Of a DNA stretch of 64,000 nt, positions 1 to 10,161 are shown in pieces. The stretch spans positions 558,001-622,000 of the forward strand of contig JAIUCV010000392.1 in NCBI GenBank assembly GCA_026724425.1. Direction: 5' to 3'. This DNA comes from Erythrophleum ivorense (lineage: Eukaryota; Streptophyta; Magnoliopsida; Fabales; Fabaceae). Made by a program: the position numbers and the translations under genes. The stretch's first letter is position 1, and the number at the start of each line of letters is the position of its first letter. Under the pieces are notes generated by a model that was not told where the DNA came from, ran no database searches, and worked only from the letters and a program-made list of their open reading frames with translations.

Positions 1-980
1 AAACTCTCCTCCTCACTTTCTCCCTCTAGACCTAAGCTTAAATGGCTTGGAAACACAAAATTTTACAAGTGTTTCAAGTGAAGTCTTACCTTAAAATGGA
101 GCTTTCTTCACGTAGATTATTTTTTATCAATTGATTTCTTGAAAAGAGTTCGCTTTTGGCTTGCGTTAGACCTGAATCTTCAAGTTTTCAAGAAAAGAAA
201 ACCACCATTAGAGAGCTCTTAGAGAGAGAACAACTTTCTTAACTGGCGCGAGATGAAACGGGGCTGTTTACTTACCTAAATGGAAGCTTAAACTTCTTCT
301 CTCTCTCACCTCTTAATGTCACACCATTGCTGCCCATTTTTCTGCAAATGGAAGCTTGAAGAAGGTGATGAGGTGTAATCTTACTTAAGAAGCCTCTTTT
401 ATAATTTTTCAAAATAACCATTTTGCCCTTACGCGCTTGTTTGCTCCCTTTAGGTTCATTTTAACTCCTTTATGAGAATAATCTTTTCTATCATAAAATT
501 TAGGTCTACTAATTCATAAAATACCTTTGAAATCACTTAAATTAGAGCTAAAACCTTCCCGAATGAATCAGTCAAAGTTCAGATCAACTAATGTTGGAAA
601 GGTCCACCGGAGGGGCTTTAGCTGTCCTGGGACTTCTCATGGTTTTCAGGGCCTTTGAGAACCTTGGAGAACTCAAAATTTTCATTTAAGAATTCCTCCT
701 ATGAGAATTTTAAAATTTTCTCAAAATGATGAAAATGCCTTTACATTTCGTCAATCTTTCATCACAATTTGTTTCTTCATTCTAGCTCTATTTTTCTTTC
801 TGTTTGAGCTTGAGATTCTCATTTTTAGGAGTCTAGAATGCTTTCTAATTTTTTTGGGGACCTTAACTAAGTCATTTTGGGAGACTTGCTTTTATATCCG
901 GTGAATTTTATTCGTTTCCGAAAAAATCGTATGTTATGTTTCTCACGTTTTCTCTCGTTTCCAAAGAATCGGATATTATA
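1..980 (-). mobile_element. Long LTR of the TGTAAC family, cut by the window edge
   Basis: Read on the minus strand, this segment starts at about 980 with a degraded form of the TGTAATATCC-type LTR start. It continues through the same blocks seen in the other long LTRs of this window: a stretch matching 49560-50059, including the block with GGACCTTTCC and the gene-free T-rich tract. Its inner end lies to the left of the window. The terminal bases read TATAATATCC rather than TGTAACATCC, so the end has mutated. Whether it is a solo LTR or part of a full element cannot be decided here. Confidence 0.75.
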
Positions 981-1077
981 GCTGACCCCAAATCACAAGA
1001 GATTTATGTAACCTTTAAACATCTTTCAATTTTTAAACTTTATGCAATTATAGCTTATTGCCTATAGTTTTAATTTA

Positions 1078-1389
1078 TTGCTTAAATTACAAGGTTGCTT
1101 ACATGAGCTTGTTCTCTGGCAACAATCATCAAAAGTTGAATCTTGCATGACTGGAGATGAAAATTTATCTACTGTAATGGGTATAAGGTCAGGGTTTATT
1201 AGTGGCAAGGGGTATGGAAAGAAACCTAAAAAAAAAAGACCTGTTGACCAAGTAGATGTGGTCCACAAAGTGTCATCTGCAATAAAACAAGTCCGAGAAG
1301 AAATAGAACAAAAACGGGAGGAGGATCATGCCCATATGGCACAAGAATTTGAATGGAAGTTGCAACAAAAGGAAGCCCAGATGGCCTAA
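1078..1389 (+). pseudogene. Remnant of a CACTA-associated plant transposon protein (Transposase_24-like C-terminal part)
   Basis: An open stretch of about 100 codons contains a GIRSGFISGKGYGKKPKKK segment. It resembles the R-S-G-[YF]-[IV]-x-G-x-G-x-G-x-K-P motif found near the end of plant CACTA-borne proteins. A charged, probably coiled-coil run follows (KQVREEIEQKREEDHAHMAQ), as in that family. The frame ends at TAA (1387-1389). Downstream text with possible splice signals (about 1440-1515, ending in ACAG) suggests a further exon in the parent gene. The 5' part is missing. The family assignment is from memory of the motif, not from an alignment. Confidence 0.55.
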
Positions 1390-2084
1390 CAGGTACAAGA
1401 TGAAGTCCGTTCACAGGTCCTTGTTGTCTACATTGCAGTAGCAGGTATATAACAAACTTCCCTTTCCTTTTCCAATAATAAAAAATACTTATAGTTATTT
1501 TTTCTTTTTAACAGGGACATCTACCTTTGAGCAGCAATACTTTAGGTGGATCAGCTCAATGAACTTAAGTAAATGGTAGTATGTTTGGAAGGTACTACTT
1601 ATTTTTTATTAGTCTGAACTTTAATTTAAGATTGGCTTTAAGTTAAAGCTTGAACTCAAATGTTGTTTGGTGTTTGAATTGGTGCTTATTTTGTTTTAGT
1701 CTAAGTAATTATTGAAACTAAATTTAATAACATGTTTTTCTTTTCTTTTTTTTGAAGGATGAGTGGGCTTCCCAGAATGAAGGAGCATATTAAGTCCATG
1801 GAAGCATCTTTAAGCAGTTGAACAATTATTAACAATGAATGTAGAGATTATGACTTTAGCTTTCCAATAGCTAATTTTGTATATGTACAAATTATTTATG
1901 AATATGGAGTTGATTTTAATTAAATTTTTCTTTCATTTTGATGTGATTAGATATGGGTGTTGTAATCTTATTTCACTATGTGTTTTTCTATTCTTTTGAA
2001 GTTGTTTGTATAATTATTTGAATTTTATGTTATTTTTAGGTAAATATTGCTTAATTACATATAAGATATTGAAAACTTTTTCTG

Positions 2085-2640
2085 ACACCATTAGTAGCGA
2101 CATCTGTTGTCACTAAAAAATTTTCGCAACATTCAGAGACAAGTGATCATGTTGCTGAAAATAAACATTTAGTGGCGACATATAAAATTGCCACTAATAT
2201 ATTTTAGTGGCAACAAAACTTGCCACTAATAATCATTTAGTGGCGACGCCTACACATTGCCACTAATAATAACTTTTTTGTGGCAGCAATCACTTGTCGT
2301 CACTAAAACATTAGTAATTAGTGGCAACTTAGTTGCCATTAATGATTATTTTTAGTGACAACTCTTACTTTTAGTCGCCACTAATGATTATTTTTAGCAA
2401 CAACTCTTACTTTTAAAAGAAAAATTATTATTTTTAATTATTATTTAGTTGCGACCTTTGCCGCCATTGAATTAGTTTTAGTGGCAATGTTTGTCGCCAC
2501 TAAATATGTTTCAGTGGCAACAAACATTGTGACTAATTATATGTTTTTGTGGTGACTTGTTTGTCGCTATTAAATATTTTTTGTTACATTTGTATTAATC
2601 GCAATGCAAGTCATTAGTGGCGACTATCGCTAAAAGAAAT
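2085..2640. repeat. CACTA subterminal repeat array
   Basis: At least a dozen copies of a roughly 10-bp core (AGTGGCGAC, TTGCCACTAA and variants) occur in both orientations with irregular spacing. This is the pattern of transposase-binding subterminal repeats in CACTA elements. The copies are diverged, with GCGAC/GCAAC alternation, which suggests an old element. Confidence 0.75.
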
Positions 2641-2653
2641 TTTTTTTGTAGTG
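2640..2653 (+). repeat. CACTA right terminal inverted repeat
   Basis: A T-run followed by GTAGTG gives CACTACAAAAAAA on the minus strand, the canonical CACTA terminus. The next three bases (CAA) would be the target duplication, but the left partner is not in the window. Confidence 0.7.
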
Positions 2654-4354
2654 CAAAAAGGGAGACACAATCATACACCAAGAAGCCATGAAATTGAAAA
2701 AGTTTTAAAGGCAATTCCTAGCACACAAAAATTGAATTCTCATATTAGAAATTCATCAAACTTACACACTATTTTTAGTTGAAAAAAATGCTCCAAAAAG
2801 CACAAGTTCAGCAGCAAGCACAAGGAAACCAACGAAGCTCAGAGAAGCAACAATGTCGTAAGAACAGAGTTGAGGGAAAAGAGTTGCACAAGATTTTTGT
2901 ATTGCCTAGATTTTGTAGCAAGCCACAACAACTTGAGCAGAAGCACACATAAAAATAGAAGCAAGGAGAAGTCTAGCTGCAATGAAAGGAACTGGAAGCA
3001 AGGGCTGATAATTCATATTGGTTTTTCCTTTAATTTTTAGATTGAAAAGACAGGTTCTAATAAGGAGGCATGCGGCTAAAAAAAGGGAAGAGAAATACCC
3101 AAAAGCCCAGCTCTTCACCACACTGCAGAAGGGTATTTTTGGTAGAGCAATGGTTAATCTGAAAAAGGAAAGAGAAATATATAAAGGTCCACCAGAAACT
3201 CAAACCCTCAACACTGCAAATAGAGAGGTTCATGCCTGCCAATAGGCCCAAGCATCAATGTTAGTAGCCTCAAAACAATTAGACTTTTATATATTTATAT
3301 AATCAGGTTATTACAAAAATATTGTCATGATAAATAAAAATATTTACTATTAATAAAGAGAACAAGGTGATAGTTAAGTCTTTCATCAAAATATAAGAGT
3401 AGTTAAATTTGATCTTCAATTTTCTTAAAGTACATTAAATTAGCTTATGATTTATTATATTCAATTTGAGAAATAGAATTATCCCTTATTAAAAATTTGG
3501 GTTTCAATTTCTCTTACGAACATTTTGAGATTAAAAATCATACACGCATTAGACCATTGTAAAGAAAGGTGCCTTAAAATTGCCTTGAGAGAGAATAGCT
3601 TGGAGAAAGTCCGAGAGTATCTGAACTTAATAACTACAAAAAAAATGGAAATTGACCAAAAATTATAGAGTATATATTTGTATAGATTTAAAAAATGTGA
3701 AAAAGATGAAAGAAGCTAAAGGAGAAAATTATATGTAATTATTAAAAATTATTTTTATATTTACAACAGTCATTCTATATGTATTTTTAGTTTAATGAAA
3801 AATATGTGAATATAATAAGAAAATTTTAAAACTTTTAAAAAAGTGAAGAACAATTTAACAACCCGTTGCTCTCTTTATTGATAGTAAATATTTTTGTTTA
3901 TCATGCCTTTTTTTTAACAATTGATTAACCTTTTATTCGCTTATATTTAGACACTTTTATAAGTAGCAATTTTCTAATTAGGCTGATTCATTTTAAGAAC
4001 TATACTTCAATGTATAATTATAAATATTTTCATTATTAAACTTTAATTAGATATCACTTATGATTTTTTGGGTCCAAGGTCACTTATCATTTATTAGCAA
4101 TAGTTAGGCAGGGATAAATTTTAATTCAGTGAAAAGAATAATTTTATAAGCAAATTATAGCTCAAGTTTTTTTTTTTTGGATTAATTATAACATATTTAA
4201 AGATTACAAGGGTAGTACATATTTACCTGGTCCGAGATATTCATGATTGGGAATCAGACCTCAGGACTAGACTTACACAAGATTGATCTATCATTCCCCA
4301 AGACAAACATTTCCCGCAGTTGCACAGAACTCAAGAAGCATGCTTTTAATGGAG
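2654..4354. other. AT-rich spacer, no gene recognised
   Basis: This stretch has short open frames only, all without recognisable domains, and long A/T runs. No LTR, terminal repeat or RNA gene was seen. Confidence 0.5.
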
Positions 4355-4697
4355 TTAAAAAGAAGAACATCCTTCCATTCCTTCTCTACACCCACACACT
4401 GCACAACTTTGAATCAGCCTCTAGTAAGCATTCTCAAGGTGGATTGTAATCATCACATTCAACCCTTTTGTATTTTCTTTGCCAACTCTTACAGATTGCA
4501 TTGATGCCACAAAAGGAATTTGCTTTCACCTTCTTGATGAGATGAGATTTAATGGAACTTGTTGCATTAACAGATATTCCTTCTACTGAGTTTGGGTTCT
4601 GAATAAAACCTCTGTGGTAGTTTGTGTGGAAGAATGATTTAAAAGTTTTGTTGCTGGAGTGTCTAGGAAGTAATGAGTTAATGGGTCTTTTAGCCAT
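4355..4697 (-). CDS. Possible small two-exon gene, unknown function
   Basis: On the minus strand an ATG at 4697 in a good plant context (CAATGGCT) opens a frame beginning MAKRPINSLLPRHSSNK. A T/A box (4866-4875) lies about 170 bp upstream and a C/T-rich stretch lies between, as in a short plant 5' leader. Unspliced, the frame gives 87 residues and ends at 4434. A good donor (CT|GTAAGAG, at 4492) and an acceptor (TTGTGCAG, ending 4399) define a 94-bp intron. Splicing would keep the frame and end at TAA (4357-4355), giving about 82 residues with a short Cys-rich tail (four Cys within the last 14 residues). The N-terminus is basic and Ser/Asn-rich; I see no clear signal peptide or known domain. 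It could be a chance open frame; I do not recognise the protein. Confidence 0.28.
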
Positions 4698-4865
4698 TGC
4701 AATTTATTTTATTATTTTTCAGTTTGTTTTATTTTACTGGTTATACGGATCCTGTTTGCTAGTATATGGGGTTAGTAGGAGTCGTTATGGTGTACTGTAG
4801 TCAGATTAATGGAATTGTAGAGGGAGAACGTGTGAGAGTGCGTCTTTTTTTTTTTTTGGGTAAAC

Positions 4866-4875
4866 TTATATAAAA
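4866..4875 (-). promoter_or_regulatory. TATA-like box upstream of the small minus-strand frame
   Basis: The minus strand reads TTTTATATAA about 170 bp before the ATG at 4697. The motif is nearly symmetrical and lies in AT-rich DNA, so it could be chance. Confidence 0.25.
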
Positions 4876-5640
4876 GTTAATTATTGAATTGAATGATACA
4901 CTTTAAATATTCATTCCTCTACTCTTTTTATTATTATTTGTTTCATTCTAAGATAACAGTTTGTTTTTTATTCTCGATAACTGAATTTTTACATACCAAA
5001 CATTGTCTAATATATCAATAATTAACAATATAATTTTATAGAATTAATTTTGATGTCCATCGATTGAACCAAAAGCCAATCCAATAAATGATTTATTATG
5101 AATATTCTTTAGACGAATTGTAAGATTTAAATCATATGACAACAAGTTCAAATGATTTATTGATTCATCGTGATCAAGACCGAAGACACATCTTGAAGAG
5201 ATATGAAGATAATTATAGCTCAATTGAGATATATAGCTTGTAACTTCATATTCACAAGTCAATATATCGTAGCATAAGGAATTGCCATGTCTCGGTTTCA
5301 GATTCATTTTGATTAGCATGAATCCGAGTTACAGACAACATATCTCTCTTAGGAAATATCCATAGTCTAGTAAATGCCAAATACAAATACAAACACCGAC
5401 TTTGGACAACCTATTATAATTTTCTTTGCTTGAAGTAACCACAGGAAAGAGAAAAAAATGTAACGGAACAAATCATCCAAAGCTCCAAGTCAACACATGT
5501 CATGTGGTCAGCCTCCTTATCTGTTCCTTTGAAAACTAGTACCTCCACAGATGGCTCTATGTGCTGCCATGCATGGCGGGTAACAGAAGTTCTGACCCAA
5601 TTGCCGTATGAGCCAAATGCTACCCACTGGTCCCTTATCT
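4876..5640. other. AT-rich spacer, no gene recognised
   Basis: Short frames only, without recognisable domains. No repeats of the long-LTR family were seen. Confidence 0.45.
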
Positions 5641-5643
5641 CAA

Positions 5644-5644
<1 letters not shown>

Positions 5645-5674
<30 letters not shown>

Positions 5675-5685
5675 CTTCTTCTTCT
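5645..5685. repeat. (CTT)n microsatellite
   Basis: About thirteen uninterrupted CTT/TTC units. It creates artificial poly-Lys (minus) and poly-Phe (plus) open frames, which should be ignored. Confidence 0.97.
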
Positions 5686-6080
5686 CAAGCACTCGCAAAA
5701 GATCACAGTTATCCCGATGCACCGATTTACTGTCTACTTTCTTTCTTTTTTCTTCATATAAACTAATGGCATTATTACTATGTTACACAAGTGTCTCTAT
5801 ATACATTATATTTATGTATAAAACATTGGTGAAGATTGATTAACTTGCAAACCAGGAAGTATGAATACGTATCGATCACAAATACAATTATATTTTTTAA
5901 GATTTATTCATATATAACCTGCTACAATTCATGCAATGGCGGGATTTTGGTGCCCTTTATGTTTGGATTTTTTCATCTGAAAGTCCATATTTCAATAGTA
6001 AAAAATCCTATCTAAATCTCTAAGAAACTATCATAGGATGATTGTACATTGCGTTGCCTCCTAGTTGTCACCTTTCACTT

Positions 6081-6134
6081 CTATATATACGTATATGTGT
6101 GTGCATGTATATATATGTGTGTGTGTGTGTGTGT
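6081..6134. repeat. (TA)n/(TG)n microsatellite
   Basis: Alternating TATA and TGTG tracts, ending with a run of about nine TG units, lie roughly 130 bp upstream of the P450 start. Confidence 0.9.
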
Positions 6135-6267
6135 TTTGCTAAATGAAAATATCCATAACTCTTCCTACATAAATTAGCATTCCTCAATTAAACCTTCTTC
6201 CATTAATTCCTTTTGTATATTAGATTTTTTAGCAGAGTTAAAATCCTCAATATATGCTCCTTTTGGT

Positions 6268-7723
6268 ATGAAGAATCAGATTATCGGAGGATTACAAATG
6301 GCTTTACTAAATGCAATCCTTTACTTGTCTCTCTTGTGCTTCATCGCCTTCCTGTTTGTGTTAAAACTTACAAGAACAAGAAAAACTAAACCCAATCTGC
6401 CTCCATCTCCACCAAAATTACCAATTAATGGCAATATTTATCAGTTAGACACTGTTCCTCATCGCTCTTTCAGAGACCTCTCATCAAAATATGGCCCTCT
6501 CTTGCGGTTGCAGCTTGGTCAAATTTCAGCTTTATTGGTCTCTTCTGCAAATCTGGATAGAGAATTGATAGAGAATCAAGACATAGTTTTTGCCAATAGG
6601 GTCTAAAGCATATTTGTGAGAACCTTACTCTGGATGTAAGGGCATTGCCTATGCAACCTATGGTGGAAGCTAGAGACAGAAGAGGAAAATATGTGTGCTT
6701 GAACTTTTGAGCCTGAAAAGAATTTGATCCTTTTAGTTCATATGGGATGAGGAAGTTGCAAGATTGGTTAATAAGATACAAAGAGCCTGCTTAAGTGATA
6801 ATTGTTTTGTGAACATAAGTGAGCTGATAACATGATTTAATGGTGTATATTTTTGACTGATTAATAGATGTTTCATTTTTTAAGATAATCTATTGTTGGA
6901 TCTTCTTGAGATCTATATGGAACAATCTGTTATTATTATATACACATATGGTAATTTAATGGTGAAGGGGTCGATCTTTGTCTCCATAGCAAAAATCTTA
7001 GAACTGATAGCAAATACTTAAAGAATTTTATAAAATCTAGTCCAATTGAAAAAAGTAAAATTTTGGATTTTGCATTTCCAAAATTTTAGGACATGTTTTT
7101 AGGGGGGGAAATGAGACTACATTAATGACTCTGGAGTAGATTTTAACAGAGCTTATGAGAAATCCAAGTACCATGAAGAAATTCCAAGATGAGGTAAGAA
7201 AAGTGGTGGGCCATATATCAAGAGTGGAGGACAATGAGATCAATGAAATGAAGTACTTGCAATTTGTGGTTAAAGAAGCTCTAAGATTACGCCCACTAGC
7301 TCCTTTTTTAATCCTTCAGGAGACAACATGTGATGCAAAATTGGGAGGGTATGATATTCCTTCCAAAACAATGGTATTAGTGAATGCATGGGCAATCCAA
7401 AGGGATCATAAAATATGGGAAAGGTCTAAAGAGTTCATCTTGGAAAGATTTGAAAATAGCCAAATTCATTTCAAAGGAAGACTTCGAATTTACCCCATTT
7501 GGTTCTGGGAAAAGGATATGTCCTGGTATGGCATTTACCCCTATTGTTTGAGTATGTGTTGGCTAGTTTTCTTTATTAGTTTGACTGGAAGCTACCTCAA
7601 GCTTGTGCACTTGAGTGTGAAATTGATATGAGTGAGACATATGGGCTCACCGTCAAAAAGAAAGTCCCACCTAGTCTTAAACTTATACCATACTCGTTCC
7701 ATTCTCAAATTGGTCCAACTTGA
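6268..7723 (+). pseudogene. Broken CYP71-type cytochrome P450
   Basis: Plant microsomal P450s use a Cys-bound heme to oxidise small molecules at the ER. The ATG at 6268 (or an inner one at 6298) opens an N-terminal membrane anchor, a Pro-rich hinge (LPPSPPKLP) and early P450 text up to FANR, then a stop after 112 codons. The next blocks, including a WRQKRK-like C-helix and an EEVARLVNKIQ-like helix, are readable only by changing frame (6602-6830). The middle of the protein is missing. An oxygen-binding I-helix remnant (GGNETT, from about 7110) follows a possible intron end (TTTTAG). The K-helix ExxR (KEALRLRP, near 7275) and the ERF motif (near 7447) are in one frame. A shift near 7480 puts the heme loop (FGSGKRICPG, Cys codon 7519-7521) in another. 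The natural C-terminus ends at TGA 7721. Several independent lesions mean it is not functional. The CYP71 clan is likely; the subfamily is not determined. Confidence 0.9.
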
Positions 7724-9323
7724 TTTTACTCTTACGTTTGGTTTGTGATGCATTGTGGAAAAAGTAAATTAAAATGTGATGTTGTCTATGTAGTTGAATC
7801 CTACGAAAATATAACTTTAAGTATGATTTGTGGTTTTAATTTGAAGTTTCATCTTCCTTAGGAAATACTACTAGTGTCTACCAATAGTTTTGTTATTGCC
7901 TTGAATTTGTGAGGTAGGAGATATGAATATAGTTTACTTTGCCTTAACCAAGTGGTGCCTACTTGATGTAATATAGAAAATAGCTATGGGTATTAATTTT
8001 GGTGTTTGTCTGTGTGAAGTAAATTTCATAAATTTGAAACTAATGAATTTTTTTTGTTCCTTATGCTGAAATGAAGACATATCATTAACCAACATGAAAT
8101 GTTGTTTAGGATGCCATGGGGAAAAGGGACATCATTATCGATATAGTTTACAGCCTTCATACTATCTACCTTTTAGTCAGCTTGCTAAAGATTAAGTGGG
8201 AAATTGATTTTGGCAGGTGTACCAATCACTTCCTGAGTACCTATTTTGCTATTAATTTTGGATATGTCTTATGTTTCCACTTAATAGTTATAGGAGCTAC
8301 TTCTCTAACCCTATCGTCAAATGTCCTTTTCTTACGTTTAAGGCAAGAAATCACTATTGTTTGGTATGTAAAAAATTAAATATAAAAATAAAAATAGAAA
8401 AAAAGTAATTTTATATAAAATATACCTATAATATTCTTATTTTTAATAATTAAATAATAATTATTAAATAGTATTAAATAATGATTGAGTAATGATTATA
8501 GGGGTAAAATTAACATTTTATCAAATTTTCATTTTCTTTTTTTGTTTTTAGTGACAAACCAAACATGTAAAATTGCCAAGAGAGGGATAAAAGAGACTCG
8601 AGAGACATTGATTATCCAGCTAAAAGCATAATATCTTAACAATAGCTTCTCAATTTTGTTTTAGATATCAATTCCTCTCAATATATTCTAATATTTTTAT
8701 TTCTCTTGTCATCGTTGATTAATAATTCAAAAAAAAATTATTAAATGACACAGGGCATCTGTGTTCTTATTATCTTTTTCTTTTTCATAATGTTAAATTG
8801 TCACTCAAGACAATGATTCAACAGTCTTTAATTGTCTCCATAAATGACAATTCAAGAGTATCTTCGAGTTGTACTTTATTTTCTTACGGACATATGCATA
8901 TGATTACAATGGGTACCAGCTATTCTATAATTTAATTTAGTGCCAAGTTTTTCTCTTATACATTACCAATGCCAAAATAGCCAACATCTTAGCTAATTAG
9001 AGGTTGATGTGTTTATTAATTTCCTTTTGACATATGTTCTAAAGAAAGTTAAGAAAGTAAAAGTGTACTCTAAGTACTATATATAACTTTTGATCCTATG
9101 AAAAGTTTAAAATGTATAATTACACATTAACTATTAATTATAACTTTTGACCAATTGATATATGTTTTATTTTGACATAATTTACACAATTTAAATCGAA
9201 TAGTTAGAATCTTATTCTTAGTAAAAGAAACACAAAATCACAAAATTTTAAAAAGAAAAAGATTCTTAAACAATGCTTCTACAGTTAGTGGAAGTGCAAA
9301 GACAACAACAAATCATTAGAATA
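7724..9323. other. AT-rich spacer, no gene recognised
   Basis: This stretch lies between the P450 remnant and the copia LTR. An open stretch at 8116-8379 has a hydrophobic translation with no recognisable domain, so I do not call it a gene. Confidence 0.45.
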
Positions 9324-9755
9324 TGTTGAAATTATTGTGAGTTATAATCAATTGTTAATTTTGTTTTGAATAAAAACAAACTAACTTATGTTCCACTGGA
9401 ATGCATTTAAACTCACCTACTAAATTAGTGATCTTATTATTTTGAGTTGGATATCTATAATTGATTAATGTGGATAATAGTGTGCGCTCATAACCCATAG
9501 GTCCATAATGGGTGGGTACTAGGATTTATTTAAGTTTGGCTTGGCCCCCTCTATATTCATGTCAAATTCTAACTCTACAATTTAGCCCATTATAAGTTGT
9601 GATAGAGAGTGCGAATCACAGAAGAAGCCCTAGTCTTTTTAAGCCTTCAAGAATTTAGAATCAATGGGATATTCTCAAATCTGTCACTATGTCTTCTACA
9701 AGTAACTCAATTTGGTGTTCTAATTTCATGTAATTATCATGAATTTATTCTTACA
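9324..9755 (+). mobile_element. Putative 5' LTR of a decayed Ty1/copia element
   Basis: The segment begins TGTTGAAATTATTGTG and ends TTACA. Two bases later comes a primer-binding site of the initiator-Met tRNA type. Size (432 bp) and ends fit copia LTRs. No second LTR copy was found in the window, so the left border is judged by the TG start only. Confidence 0.5.
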
Positions 9756-9757
9756 TT

Positions 9758-9770
9758 TGGTATCAAAGCC
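9758..9770 (+). other. Primer-binding site (initiator Met tRNA type) of the copia element
   Basis: TGGTATCAAAGCC matches the common TGGTATCAGAGCC primer site of plant retrotransposons with one change. It follows the LTR end and precedes an AT-rich leader. Confidence 0.6.
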
Positions 9771-10161
9771 TCAATTATATGATTTAGAATCTAATAATTG
9801 ATTTGAAGGCATAAATACATGTTTAAATATTTTAACCTTTTGCAATTTTTATCCATATAAGTTTTGAAATTTTAATTAGATGATTTTCAAAAAATTGGAA
9901 CCTATGACCTTATTGCTTTTATAGATATTAAAATTGTGAATCAATTAATATTTGAATTGTGAATTTTCATGCACCACAGAGGGAGAATTTGAATTTTGAA
10001 ATTTTAAGTTAGAGTTTTAAGATTGAATTTTCAATCTCACAAGATAGGTCAAATTGATGAATGTTTTTTTAAAGATTACGTTCCTCCTAAACATATAAGT
10101 AAAACTCATTCTTCAATTGCATCAAAAATTAATTAATTCCATTACAATTTCATACGAAAAT
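9771..10161 (+). mobile_element. Leader of the copia element, first part
   Basis: Non-coding AT-rich sequence after the primer site, interrupted at 10162 by a solo LTR. It resumes at about 13864. Confidence 0.4.

Larger units (their letters stand above)
981..2653 (+). mobile_element. Right end of a CACTA (En/Spm-like) DNA transposon, left part missing
   Basis: The right border is a T-run followed by GTAGTG (2640-2653), the reverse complement of the CACTACAAAAA terminus of CACTA elements. Immediately inside it lie about 550 bp of short inverted and direct repeats of the type TTAGTGGCGAC / TTGCCACTAAT, the usual subterminal repeats bound by CACTA transposases. A coding remnant sits at 1078-1389. 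The left end is absent; the sequence meets a long LTR at about 980, so that LTR or a deletion removed it. A 3-bp target duplication cannot be tested without the left end. Confidence 0.75.

Noticed and set aside
5414..5843. Open frames of about 100 codons on both strands with poly-Lys or poly-Phe runs
   Set aside because: They are artefacts of the (CTT)n microsatellite at 5645-5685, without other protein-like features.
8116..8379. Open frame downstream of the P450 remnant considered as an extra gene
   Set aside because: Hydrophobic translation without known motifs; not contiguous with any P450 frame.
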